Shown: positions 9,648-19,151 of the stretch, in pieces
Position numbering within the stretch: position 1 is the first letter of the stretch
How the letters are laid out: each line of letters starts with the position of its first letter
NCBI GenBank assembly: GCA_949487855.1
Contig: CATAMV010000091.1
Coordinates: 1 to 35,462 of the forward strand
Source: Bacteroidota bacterium
GTDB taxonomy: Bacteria > Bacteroidota > Bacteroidia > Flavobacteriales > Flavobacteriaceae
Direction of reading: 5' to 3'
Length of the DNA stretch: 35,462 bases
Translations under genes and position numbers: made by a program
The notes under the pieces: model-generated
What the model was told of the DNA's origin: nothing
The model's database searches: none
Seen by the model: only the letters and a program-made list of their open reading frames with translations

Positions 9648-10103
9648 GTGGACTCATTAAGTTATAAAACCGTATCAATCAACAAGCAAAATGCTGATAA
9701 ACAGTGGGTTGTAGTTGATGCCGCCGACCAAGTATTAGGTCGTTTTTCATCTAAAGTAGCCAAGCTGTTGCGTGGCAAATACAAGCCTAGCTTCACGCCT
9801 CACGTGGACTGTGGCGACAACGTTATTGTAATCAATGCCGATAAAATCAAACTTACCGGCAACAAATGGACAGAAAAAACATACATCCGCCACACGGGTT
9901 ATCCAGGTGGTCAGCGTAGTTTGACTGCCACTGAAGTGTTTGAAAAAGACCCTACTCGCGTTGTAGAAAAAGCGATTAAGGGCATGCTTCCTAAAAATAA
10001 ATTAGGTGCTGAATTGTTTCGTAACCTGTATGTATTTGCTGGTGCAGCACATACCCACGACGGACAGCAACCTAAAGAATTAAACATCAACGAGTTAAAC
10101 TAA
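9648..10103 (+). CDS. rplM: 50S ribosomal protein L13 (GTG start)
   Basis: WVVVDAADQVLGRFSSKVAKLLRGKYKPSFTPHVDCGDNVIVINADKIKLTG...HTGYPGG; first codon GTG. Confidence 0.97.
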   Translation: MDSLSYKTVSINKQNADKQWVVVDAADQVLGRFSSKVAKLLRGKYKPSFTPHVDCGDNVIVINADKIKLTGNKWTEKTYIRHTGYPGGQRSLTATEVFEKDPTRVVEKAIKGMLPKNKLGAELFRNLYVFAGAAHTHDGQQPKELNINELN

Positions 10104-10104
10104 T

Positions 10105-10491
10105 ATGGAAACCATCCACAAAATTGGTCGCCGCAAAACAGCCATCGCGCGTGTTTACCTTACAGAAGGTAAAGGTGAAATTACAGTAAATAAAAAGCCA
10201 TTGGCTGTGTATTTTGCACCTGCCACATTACAATATAAAGTAAACCAACCTTTTGCCTTAACTGAAACGGCAGGACAATACAACTTGTCTGCTACTGTTG
10301 TAGGTGGAGGCCCTAACGGTCAAGCTGAGGCGGTACGCCTTGCGATATCAAGAGCGCTTTGCGCCATTGATGAAGAGCACCGTTTGGTACTAAAGCCAGA
10401 AGGACTACTTACACGTGACCCAAGAATGGTAGAGCGTAAAAAGTTCGGTCAAAAGAAGGCACGAAAAAAATTCCAATTCTCGAAACGATAA
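10105..10491 (+). CDS. rpsI: 30S ribosomal protein S9
   Basis: IGRRKTAIARVYL...C-terminal RKKFGQKKARKKFQFSKR. Confidence 0.98.
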   Translation: METIHKIGRRKTAIARVYLTEGKGEITVNKKPLAVYFAPATLQYKVNQPFALTETAGQYNLSATVVGGGPNGQAEAVRLAISRALCAIDEEHRLVLKPEGLLTRDPRMVERKKFGQKKARKKFQFSKR

Positions 10492-10498
10492 CCTTATC

Positions 10499-10514
10499 GT
10501 TGCGCTTACGCAAC
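10499..10514. other. perfect hairpin GTTGCG-CTTA-CGCAAC in the rpsI-rpsB spacer
   Basis: 6-bp perfect stem with tetraloop; no downstream T tract, so not a classical terminator. Confidence 0.5.
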
Positions 10515-10630
10515 ATCAAGTTCATTTAAATACCATTAATTTGTTGCCATTAGTTTAGCATCTAAATACACAAGGCCGAGACATCGCCACTTAGGTATTG
10601 CTAATCAGGGAACGTAAACTATCAACAAAA

Positions 10631-11590
10631 ATGTCAAAAATAGAAGTTAAAGACCTATTAGATGCCGGAGTGCATTTTGGTCACCTTACCCGAAAGTGGA
10701 ACCCAAACATGGCGCCATATATCTACATGGAGCGCAATGGGATTCACATCATCAACCTGTATAAATCGGTTGCTAAAATCGAAGAAGCGAACGAAGCGCT
10801 AAAAAAAATTGCTGCTTCTGGGCGTAAAATTTTGTTTGTGGCTACTAAAAAGCAAGCAAAAGATATCGTATCTGAAAAAGTAGCTAACGTAAACATGCCC
10901 TACATTACAGAGCGTTGGCCCGGTGGTATGCTTACCAATTTTGTTACCATCCGTAAGGCGGTGAAAAAAATGGCAGCCATTGACAAAATGAAAGCTGATG
11001 GTACATTTAACACCTTATCTAAAAAGGAAAAACTACAAGTAGATCGTTTACGTGCAAAGCTTGAAAAAAACTTAGGTTCTATTTCAGACATGACACGTCT
11101 TCCAGGTGCCCTTTTCATTGTAGATATTCGCCGCGAGCACATTGCGGTGAAAGAAGCACAAAAATTGAATATCCCCATTTTTGCTATGGTGGATACCAAC
11201 GCAGATCCACGTGATGTAGATTACGTAATTCCTGCCAATGACGATGCATCAAAATCTATCGAAAAAATTATGACACTAGTAACTGGAGCGGTTGCAGAAG
11301 GGTTAAACGAGCGCAAAGAAGATAAAGCTGAAGCAGAGGCTGCCGCCAGTGAAGGCGAAGTAGTAGCTGAAACTAAAGCTACTGAAGTTGTTGACGAACC
11401 AACTGTAAAGGAAGTGGTTGAAGAAGCTGCTGAAGTGGTTGCTGAAGAAGCTACCAAAGAAGTAGTTGAAGAAGTTGCTGAAGAAGCTATCGAAGAAGTG
11501 GCCAAGCCTGCTGAGGCAGATAAGACTACAGAAACAACTGAAAAAGAAACTAATGAAGTAGAATCAGAAGAACCAACAGAAGACAACTAA
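10631..11590 (+). CDS. rpsB: 30S ribosomal protein S2 with a long acidic C-terminal extension
   Basis: DLLDAGVHFGHLTRKWNPNM..., RWPGGMLTNF, NIPIFAMVDTNADP; ATG at 10631 preferred over the upstream start at 10598. Confidence 0.97.
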   Translation: MSKIEVKDLLDAGVHFGHLTRKWNPNMAPYIYMERNGIHIINLYKSVAKIEEANEALKKIAASGRKILFVATKKQAKDIVSEKVANVNMPYITERWPGGMLTNFVTIRKAVKKMAAIDKMKADGTFNTLSKKEKLQVDRLRAKLEKNLGSISDMTRLPGALFIVDIRREHIAVKEAQKLNIPIFAMVDTNADPRDVDYVIPANDDASKSIEKIMTLVTGAVAEGLNERKEDKAEAEAAASEGEVVAETKATEVVDEPTVKEVVEEAAEVVAEEATKEVVEEVAEEAIEEVAKPAEADKTTETTEKETNEVESEEPTEDN

Positions 11591-11600
11591 ATAAAACGCT

Positions 11601-12428
11601 ATGTCAAAAATTACTGCTGCTGAAGTAAACAAATTGCGCCAAGCTACGGGTGCAGGAATGATGGATTGTAAAAAAGCTTTAGTAGAGGCTGAAGGAAACT
11701 TCGACGCTGCTATTGAATTACTCCGTAAAAAAGGACAAAAAGTGGCGGCAAACCGTGCCGATCGCGATTCGTCTGAAGGAGCTGTTATTGCTCGTGTAAA
11801 TGATGATGCCAGTATTGGCGTTGTCGTTTCAGTAAACTGCGAAACAGATTTCGTTGCTAAGAATGACAGCTATGTGGCACTTGCAAACCAACTTGCCGAT
11901 ATTGCATTGGCTCACGATTCTAAAGATGCCTTTTTAGCGGCTACTTTTGAAGGTGACCTTACGGTTGCTGACAAACTTACCGAGCAAACAGGTGTGATTG
12001 GTGAGAAAATTGAAATCGGGGGTTTTGAACGTCTTCATGCGCCATTTGTTGGATCTTATATCCATGCTGGAAATAAAATTGCAACACTTGTGAGTTTATC
12101 TGCTTCTGTTGAAGGCGCTGCCGAGGCTGCCAAGAACGTTGCCATGCAAGCTGCTGCCATGAACCCTATTGCGTTAAACGAAGAAGGTGTTGATGCTGCG
12201 GTTATTGAAAAAGAGATTGAGATTGCCAAAGACCAATTGCGTGCAGAAGGCAAGCCCGAAGCTATGTTAGACAACATTGCTAAAGGAAAAATCAAACGCT
12301 TTTTTAAAGACAATACACTTGTAAATCAAGACTTTATCAAAGACAGTAAGCAAAGTGTTGCGGCTTACGTGAAGTCTGTAAACCCAGACTTGACAGTTAC
12401 CGGGTTTAAGCGCTTAGCGTTGGGTTAA
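11601..12428 (+). CDS. tsf: translation elongation factor Ts
   Basis: VNKLRQATGAGMMDCKKALVEAEGNFDAAIELLRKKG, VNCETDFVA. Confidence 0.98.
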   Translation: MSKITAAEVNKLRQATGAGMMDCKKALVEAEGNFDAAIELLRKKGQKVAANRADRDSSEGAVIARVNDDASIGVVVSVNCETDFVAKNDSYVALANQLADIALAHDSKDAFLAATFEGDLTVADKLTEQTGVIGEKIEIGGFERLHAPFVGSYIHAGNKIATLVSLSASVEGAAEAAKNVAMQAAAMNPIALNEEGVDAAVIEKEIEIAKDQLRAEGKPEAMLDNIAKGKIKRFFKDNTLVNQDFIKDSKQSVAAYVKSVNPDLTVTGFKRLALG

Positions 12429-12454
12429 TCCATTCTTGATTTGTTAAAAATGAT

Positions 12455-12484
12455 AAAAAGGCCTCCTTTTAGGAGGTTTTTTTG
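12455..12484 (+). terminator. rho-independent terminator downstream of tsf
   Basis: CCTCCTTTTAGGAGG hairpin followed by a T run. Confidence 0.85.
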
Positions 12485-12520
12485 TTTTTAGAACTTAATA
12501 AAATCTATCACCTCGATTGC

Positions 12521-12528
12521 TATATTTG
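12521..12528 (+). promoter_or_regulatory. -7 element TATATTTG upstream of pyrH
   Basis: TAnnTTTG motif 14 nt upstream of the pyrH ATG, directly after the tsf terminator; -33 box not convincing. Confidence 0.45.
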
Positions 12529-12542
12529 CATAAATATACTTC

Positions 12543-13250
12543 ATGCAATACAAACGAATACTTCTAAAACTAAGCGGCGAGGCACTCATGGGTGATCGCA
12601 CGCACGGTATTGATCCCAAACGACTTGCCCAGTATGCACAAGACATCAAGGAAATTGTTGGCTTGGGGGTAGAAGTGGCTGTTGTTATTGGTGGTGGGAA
12701 CATATTCCGTGGCGTTGCAGCAGCAAGCAACGGTATGGATCGCGTGCAAGGCGATTATATGGGCATGTTGGCTACTTGTATTAATGGCTTAGCACTGCAA
12801 AGTGCATTGGAAGACGCCGAAGTACCGTCTCGGTTGCAAACCGCATTAAAAATTGAAGCCATTGCCGAACCGTATATTAAACGTCGTGCCGTACGCCATC
12901 TGGAAAAAGGGCGTGTGGTCATATTTGGTGCTGGAACTGGAAATCCTTTTTTCACAACCGACTCAGCAGCCGTACTTCGTGCAATTGAGGTAAACGCAGA
13001 TGTGATTCTCAAAGGAACTCGTGTTGACGGCATTTATACCGCCGATCCTGAAAAAGACAAATCGGCACAAAAATTTGACAACATATCTTTCAGTGATGTG
13101 CTCAGTAAGGGGCTAAAAGTCATGGACATGACCGCATTTACACTAAGCCAAGAAAACGAACTACCCATTATTGTATTTGACATGAACAAACCCGGTAATT
13201 TGAAAAAAGTTGTGATGGGCGAACCCATCGGAACATTGGTAAATTTATAA
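12543..13250 (+). CDS. pyrH: UMP kinase
   Basis: [38 protein letters not shown]. Confidence 0.97.
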   Translation: MQYKRILLKLSGEALMGDRTHGIDPKRLAQYAQDIKEIVGLGVEVAVVIGGGNIFRGVAAASNGMDRVQGDYMGMLATCINGLALQSALEDAEVPSRLQTALKIEAIAEPYIKRRAVRHLEKGRVVIFGAGTGNPFFTTDSAAVLRAIEVNADVILKGTRVDGIYTADPEKDKSAQKFDNISFSDVLSKGLKVMDMTAFTLSQENELPIIVFDMNKPGNLKKVVMGEPIGTLVNL

Positions 13251-13253
13251 GCT

Positions 13254-13805
13254 ATGGAAGAACTAAATTTTGTCCTCGAAACAACCGAGGAAGCCATGGA
13301 CAAGGCGCTTGAGCATCTTGATAAGTCTTTTATTAACATCCGAGCAGGAAAGGCGAATCCTGTGATGCTTTCTTCAGTGAAAGTAGATTATTACGGATCG
13401 CAGACACCGCTTAGTCAGGTGGCCAATGTAAACACTCCAGATGCGCAAACCCTTTCTGTGCAGCCTTGGGAAAAGACACTAATCCCTGAAATTGAAAAAG
13501 CCATCATGGTTGCCAATTTGGGTTTTAATCCCATGAACAATGGCGAGTCAATCATTATAAGTATTCCCCCGCTAACAGAGGACCGTCGCCGTGAACTGGT
13601 AAAACAAGCCAAAGCGGAAGCTGAGCACGCCAAGGTGGGTATTCGAAATGCTCGAAAAGATGCCAATACGGAACTTAAAAAACTGGATCTCTCTGAAGAC
13701 GAACTCAAAAATGCTGAGGTCGATGTTCAAGATAAGACCGATAAATACATTGCCACGATAGATGAAAAATATGTGGTGAAAGAAAAAGAAATCATGACCG
13801 TTTAA
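13254..13805 (+). CDS. frr: ribosome recycling factor
   Basis: INIRAGKANPVMLSSVKVDYYGSQTPLSQVANV, PPLTEDRRRELVKQ. Confidence 0.97.
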   Translation: MEELNFVLETTEEAMDKALEHLDKSFINIRAGKANPVMLSSVKVDYYGSQTPLSQVANVNTPDAQTLSVQPWEKTLIPEIEKAIMVANLGFNPMNNGESIIISIPPLTEDRRRELVKQAKAEAEHAKVGIRNARKDANTELKKLDLSEDELKNAEVDVQDKTDKYIATIDEKYVVKEKEIMTV

Positions 13806-13829
13806 ACGGTTCATGTATAGAAGATTGCT

Positions 13830-16214
13830 ATGATAAAATGGATAAATACACGCTTTTGGGGAAGCGTGGCACGGCTTATCCTGCGTAACCGTATATTGCT
13901 TTTAGCAGCCATAGTGGCTGCTACTTTTTTCCTTTCTACTCAGTGGGGAAACATTCGTTTTAGCTTTACTGAGGCAAATCTTTTACCCGACAATCATCCC
14001 TTTAATACATTTTACGAAAACTTTTTAGACCGTTTTGGCGAGGAAGGGAATATGGTGGTCATTGCTGTACAAGACAAGCAGTTTTTTACTCCAGAAAAAC
14101 TCGAGGCTTGGAAAGCACTTGGTGATAGTTTAGCAGCGTCGCCAAGTATTGCTTATGTAATGGGGATTAGTGAACTAACCCAACTTAAGCGAAATACCAA
14201 AAAAAGAGTATTTGAAGCGGCGCCAATTCCCTATCAGCAACCTAAAACCAACGAAGAAGCAATCGCATTAAAAAAATGGTTGTTTCAGCAACAACCACTC
14301 TACAACGAATTGCTTTTTAATAAAGAAACGGGTGTGGTGCAAACAGGAATTTACCTGCGTCCAGAGGTGGTAAATAGCGGCGAGCGACAAGCCTTTGTAG
14401 ATCATGTTTTGATTCCAAAAATAGAAGCATTCGAGGCGCAAACAAAACTGAATGTGCGCGTATCGGGAATGCCCTATATCCGCACCTTAAATGCTAAAAT
14501 GATTTTGGACGAAATCGGATTGTTTGTCGTAGTAGCAACGTTAGTTACAACGCTTATATTCTTTTTCTTTTTTAGGTCATATCGAGCAACTTTAATTTCC
14601 ATGTCCATTGTAGTTATTGGAGTCATGTGGGCCTTTGGCATTATAGGTTTATTGGGTTTTGAAATTACTGTTCTTACAGCACTCATTCCGCCTATTATTA
14701 TTGTAATCGGTGTACCCAATTGTATTTTTCTTATCAATAAATACCAAAACGAAATCAAAAAACACGGCAATCAAGCACGGTCGTTACAACGAGTTATTTC
14801 AAAAATTGGAAATGCAACGCTCATGACCAACATGACCACTGCTTGTGGTTTTGCCACGTTTATGCTTACCAACAGTACGCTGTTGCGTGAATTTGGAATA
14901 GTAGCTTCGATTAATATCATGATGATCTTCGTGTTGTCGCTACTCATGATTCCCATCATTTACAGCTTTATGCCAATTCCGAATAAAAAACACTTAGAAC
15001 ACTTAAACAGAAAGTGGATGTCGGGCTTTGTAGCTTGGATGGAACGCATGGTAAAGCAGCATCGCGTTGCGGTATATTTTATTTCAGTTATTGCACTGAT
15101 GCTTAGTATTGTTGGGATGTATGAAATTCGCCTTTCGGGAACCATCGTAGATGACATGCCCAAGAAAGCGGGGTTTTATAAGGATATTCGTTTTTTTGAA
15201 ACCCACTTCAAAGGAGTTATGCCCATTGAAATTATGGTTGACACCAAGCGTAAAAACGGTGCAACTCGTCTTTCCACACTAAGTCGCATCAATAGGCTTG
15301 AAAATGATTTGCGTGAAATCCCAGAATTGTCCACTCCTGTTTCAGCGGTTGCCGTTGCTAAATACTTAAAGCAGGCGTTCTACAACGGAAATCCGAAATA
15401 CTTCCAGCTGCCCACAAATCAAGAAAACAATTTTATTCGAGCACACGCCAAAAACTTGGGCGACGAAGCAAGTTTTCTAACACGATTGGTAGACGATACA
15501 GGACAATTTGCACGAATTACTGTCATGCTTCAAGATGTAAGTACCGAACGCATGGAAGCCATTGAGCAGCAAATACAAAAAAGCATTGATAAGTATTTTC
15601 CCGCCAACCGTTTTACGGTTTCCATGACAGGAAAAGCCTTGGGATACCTCAAAGGAACGCGCTTTTTAGTTCGTAATTTGGTGGTATCGCTCAGTCTTGC
15701 CATTTTGCTTATTGCCTTGTTTATGGCGTATATGTTCCGTTCGTTCCGCATGATTCTTATTTCTCTATTGCCTAATGTAATTCCGCTTATTCTTACTGCG
15801 GGTATGATGGGCTTTTTGGGTATTGCCATAAAGCCGTCAACCATTCTGGTGTTTAGCGTTGCTTTTGGTATTTCGGTAGATGACACCATTCACTACTTGG
15901 TGAAATACCGCCAAGAACTGCAGGCCACAAAATGGAATGTTAAAAAATCGGTGTATGCAGCACTTCGCGAAACGGGAGTGAGTATGTTCTACACCTCTAT
16001 TGTGTTATTTTTTGGCTTTTCGGTGTTTATGATTTCTAGCTATGGCGGTACGGTTGCACTTGGTGGTTTGGTGTCGGCAACCTTACTTTATGCCATGCTT
16101 GCTAACCTGATTTTATTACCATCATTATTGCTTTCGCTTGAAAAGCAAATTGCCAATAAGCGCACGCTAAAAGAACCAAAATTTCAAATTTTGCCCGAGA
16201 ACGAAGCAGAATAA
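13830..16214 (+). CDS. MMPL/RND-family transporter
   Basis: Two repeated blocks of TM segments plus large extracytoplasmic loops, FGISVDDTIHYLVKYR motif. Confidence 0.88.
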   Translation: MIKWINTRFWGSVARLILRNRILLLAAIVAATFFLSTQWGNIRFSFTEANLLPDNHPFNTFYENFLDRFGEEGNMVVIAVQDKQFFTPEKLEAWKALGDSLAASPSIAYVMGISELTQLKRNTKKRVFEAAPIPYQQPKTNEEAIALKKWLFQQQPLYNELLFNKETGVVQTGIYLRPEVVNSGERQAFVDHVLIPKIEAFEAQTKLNVRVSGMPYIRTLNAKMILDEIGLFVVVATLVTTLIFFFFFRSYRATLISMSIVVIGVMWAFGIIGLLGFEITVLTALIPPIIIVIGVPNCIFLINKYQNEIKKHGNQARSLQRVISKIGNATLMTNMTTACGFATFMLTNSTLLREFGIVASINIMMIFVLSLLMIPIIYSFMPIPNKKHLEHLNRKWMSGFVAWMERMVKQHRVAVYFISVIALMLSIVGMYEIRLSGTIVDDMPKKAGFYKDIRFFETHFKGVMPIEIMVDTKRKNGATRLSTLSRINRLENDLREIPELSTPVSAVAVAKYLKQAFYNGNPKYFQLPTNQENNFIRAHAKNLGDEASFLTRLVDDTGQFARITVMLQDVSTERMEAIEQQIQKSIDKYFPANRFTVSMTGKALGYLKGTRFLVRNLVVSLSLAILLIALFMAYMFRSFRMILISLLPNVIPLILTAGMMGFLGIAIKPSTILVFSVAFGISVDDTIHYLVKYRQELQATKWNVKKSVYAALRETGVSMFYTSIVLFFGFSVFMISSYGGTVALGGLVSATLLYAMLANLILLPSLLLSLEKQIANKRTLKEPKFQILPENEAE

Positions 16215-16250
16215 TTCCGTTATATTTGCCAGTGTTAAATTAAACTGAGT

Positions 16251-17651
16251 ATGGACATTCGTCAACTTTTTTCTGGTGAACAAAAAGGTCAAAAAGTTAC
16301 CGTTCGCGGTTGGGTACGTACCTTTCGTGCCAACCGATTTATTGCACTAAACGACGGTTCATGTTTGGCAAATTTGCAATGCGTGGTAGATTTTGAACAA
16401 ATGTCCGAAGAAATTCTTGCTGAGATAAATACAGGAGCAGCTTTAGAAATTTCAGGAAAACTTGTTGAAAGCCAAGGTAAAGGACAGCAATTTGAAATTC
16501 AAGCCGATTCGGTAATTGTTTTAGGTGGTTCAAATCCCGATGAATATCCCATTCAACCTAAAAAACACTCGTTGGAGTTTTTACGCGAAAAAGCACATTT
16601 ACGCGTACGCACCAATACTTTTGCTGCCGTAATGCGTGTGCGTGCTGCGTTATCGTTTGCCGTGCATCAATACTTTACACAAAATGGATTTTACCAAGTC
16701 CATACTCCTATCATTACGGGTAGTGATGCCGAAGGCGCTGGGGAAATGTTTCGTGTAACTACAAAAGAACCAGGTCAAAAAAATGACGAACCTGACTTTT
16801 TTGGTAAAGAAACCAACCTGACTGTTTCAGGGCAATTAGAAGCAGAAACCTATGCCATGGGATTGGGTAAGGTATATACATTTGGTCCTACATTTAGAGC
16901 CGAAAACTCCAACACTTCACGACACTTGGCGGAATTTTGGATGATTGAGCCCGAGGTTGCCTTTAACGATTTGGACGACAATATGGACTTGGCTGAGGAT
17001 TTTATTAAATCGGTGTTGGCATATGTGTTGGAAAATTGCGAAGAAGATTTGGCGTTTTTAGATCAGCGCTTTGCACAAGAAGAAGCTAAAAAACCACAGC
17101 TTGAGCGCAGTCCTTTGGGGCTTATTGAACGTTTGCAATTTGTTACGCAAAATGAATTTATCCGTGTTTCATACACCGAAGCGATTGCCATTTTGCGAAA
17201 TTCAAAACCCAATAAAAAGAAGAAGTTTAAATATCCGATTGATGCGTGGGGTGCCGATTTACAAAGTGAACACGAGCGCTATTTGGTTGAAAAACACTTT
17301 AGCAGTCCCGTGATTTTATTCGACTATCCTGCTGAAATTAAAGCATTTTATATGCGTATGAACGAAGACGGAAAAACCGTTCGTGCAATGGATGTATTGT
17401 TCCCTGGAGTGGGCGAAATGGTTGGCGGATCGCAGCGTGAAGAACGTTTAGACAAACTTGTAGCGCGTATGCGCGCCATGGACATAGACGAAAAAGAATT
17501 GTGGTGGTACACAGATTTACGCAAATTTGGAACTGCCGTACACGCAGGTTTTGGGCTTGGGTTTGAGCGTTTGGTGCTCTACACCACAGGGATGTCCAAT
17601 ATCAGAGATGTAATTCCATACCCAAGAACGCCGTTAAATGCCGCATTTTAG
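16251..17651 (+). CDS. asnS: asparagine--tRNA ligase
   Basis: OB-fold anticodon-binding N-terminus, class II motifs [43 protein letters not shown]. Confidence 0.96.
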   Translation: MDIRQLFSGEQKGQKVTVRGWVRTFRANRFIALNDGSCLANLQCVVDFEQMSEEILAEINTGAALEISGKLVESQGKGQQFEIQADSVIVLGGSNPDEYPIQPKKHSLEFLREKAHLRVRTNTFAAVMRVRAALSFAVHQYFTQNGFYQVHTPIITGSDAEGAGEMFRVTTKEPGQKNDEPDFFGKETNLTVSGQLEAETYAMGLGKVYTFGPTFRAENSNTSRHLAEFWMIEPEVAFNDLDDNMDLAEDFIKSVLAYVLENCEEDLAFLDQRFAQEEAKKPQLERSPLGLIERLQFVTQNEFIRVSYTEAIAILRNSKPNKKKKFKYPIDAWGADLQSEHERYLVEKHFSSPVILFDYPAEIKAFYMRMNEDGKTVRAMDVLFPGVGEMVGGSQREERLDKLVARMRAMDIDEKELWWYTDLRKFGTAVHAGFGLGFERLVLYTTGMSNIRDVIPYPRTPLNAAF

Positions 17652-17699
17652 CAACGATTATGTGGGTTTTTTGTACTTTTAAAGACCCAATTTTAGTTC

Positions 17700-19148
17700 A
17701 TGCTTAAACAACATCTTCAATTTAAGCTTTCCCAAAAGCTATCGCCGCAGCAAATTCAGCTTATGAAGTTGATTCAATTGCCCATTCAATCATTTGAACA
17801 ACAAATACTACGTGAAATTGAAGAAAATCCTGCCTTAGCCTCTGGTAAAGAAGAAGCAAATAACCAAGATGAATTTAGCAATGCTGAAGACGACAATGCA
17901 GAAATCATAGAGACTAATGATATTGATATTGATGCCTACTTAAGTGATGATGAAATCCCAGAGTATCGACTACGTGCACAAAACTACAGCCCAGACGATG
18001 AAGAAAAACATGTGCCCTATGCTGCAGGAATTAGCTTTCATCAGCAGTTAATGGCACAACTAGACACCTTTACTTTCACAGAACAGGAATACCGCATTGC
18101 TGCATTTTTAGTGGGAAGCATTGATACCAGTGGCTATATTAGAAGAGAGTTAATTGACATTGTTGATGACCTGGCATTTACCGAAAACATTTACACAAAC
18201 GAGCAGGAGGTTCGCAAGATTTTAGAGTCAGTTCACCAGCTTGATCCAGCGGGTGTTGGGGCATTGAATTTGCAAGAGTGTCTTCTTATTCAACTTAGAC
18301 GAAAACAACAGACCCCAGCAGTTACAACAGCAATAATGCTTCTTGAAGAGCAATTTGAAGCCTTTACAAAAAAACACTTTACCAAAATTAAAGCACGGTT
18401 TAAAATTGATGATGAGCAGCTAAAAGATTGCATGCGCGAAATCGAAAAGCTAAATCCTAAACCAGGTGCTGCATTTGGTAGCGATACCAAAATGAATGCG
18501 CAAATCGTTCCCGATTTTAGCATTCAATTGCAAGAGGGTCAGCTCAGTCTTGTGCTCAATGGACGCAATGCGCCAGAGCTACACGTTTCTGGTGAATACC
18601 GCAATATGTTATCGGGCTATAAAGAAGCCCATAAAAAGAGTAAAGAACAACAAAAAGCCGTGCAGTTTATCAAGCAAAAATTAGATGCTGCGCGTTGGTT
18701 CATTGATGCCATAAAGCAACGCCAGCACACGCTTTATGAAACCATGAAAACTATCATGGTATTTCAAGAGGCATATTTCCTCACCGGAGATGAACAGAAA
18801 CTTAAGCCTATGATTCTTAAGGACATCGCAGACCGCATTGGGATGGATATTTCAACGGTTTCACGTGTTGCCAACAGCAAATACGTTGACACACCTTATG
18901 GAACTAAGTTGGTAAAGTGGTTTTTCTCGGAAGGCTTTACCAACGCTGCAGGAGAAGAAGTGTCATCCATTGAAGTGAAAAAAGCACTCAACGATGTAAT
19001 TGCCGCTGAAGACAAAAAAAGTCCACTTACCGACGAGCAATTGATGCAAATCATGAACAAAAAGGGCTACCCCATTGCACGTAGAACCGTAGCAAAATAC
19101 CGCGAAATGATTGGCGCACCTGTAGCGCGATTGCGAAAAGAACTATAA
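17700..19148 (+). CDS. rpoN: RNA polymerase sigma-54 factor
   Basis: Q/L-rich region I (LSQKLSPQQIQLMKLIQLP), RpoN box ARRTVAKYREMIG. Confidence 0.96.
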   Translation: MLKQHLQFKLSQKLSPQQIQLMKLIQLPIQSFEQQILREIEENPALASGKEEANNQDEFSNAEDDNAEIIETNDIDIDAYLSDDEIPEYRLRAQNYSPDDEEKHVPYAAGISFHQQLMAQLDTFTFTEQEYRIAAFLVGSIDTSGYIRRELIDIVDDLAFTENIYTNEQEVRKILESVHQLDPAGVGALNLQECLLIQLRRKQQTPAVTTAIMLLEEQFEAFTKKHFTKIKARFKIDDEQLKDCMREIEKLNPKPGAAFGSDTKMNAQIVPDFSIQLQEGQLSLVLNGRNAPELHVSGEYRNMLSGYKEAHKKSKEQQKAVQFIKQKLDAARWFIDAIKQRQHTLYETMKTIMVFQEAYFLTGDEQKLKPMILKDIADRIGMDISTVSRVANSKYVDTPYGTKLVKWFFSEGFTNAAGEEVSSIEVKKALNDVIAAEDKKSPLTDEQLMQIMNKKGYPIARRTVAKYREMIGAPVARLRKEL

Positions 19149-19151
19149 GTT

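Noticed and set aside
11221-11586. 121-aa antisense ORF rich in Ser/Ala/Val
   Set aside because: It is the reverse frame of the repetitive acidic rpsB tail; low-complexity codon bias keeps the opposite frame open.
16221-16228. TATATTTG before asnS as a definite promoter
   Set aside because: The -7-like motif is present but I found no TTTG at acceptable spacing; left unannotated.
17071-17313. 80-aa ORF overlapping asnS in another frame
   Set aside because: An out-of-frame ORF within a clear tRNA synthetase gene; no independent support.
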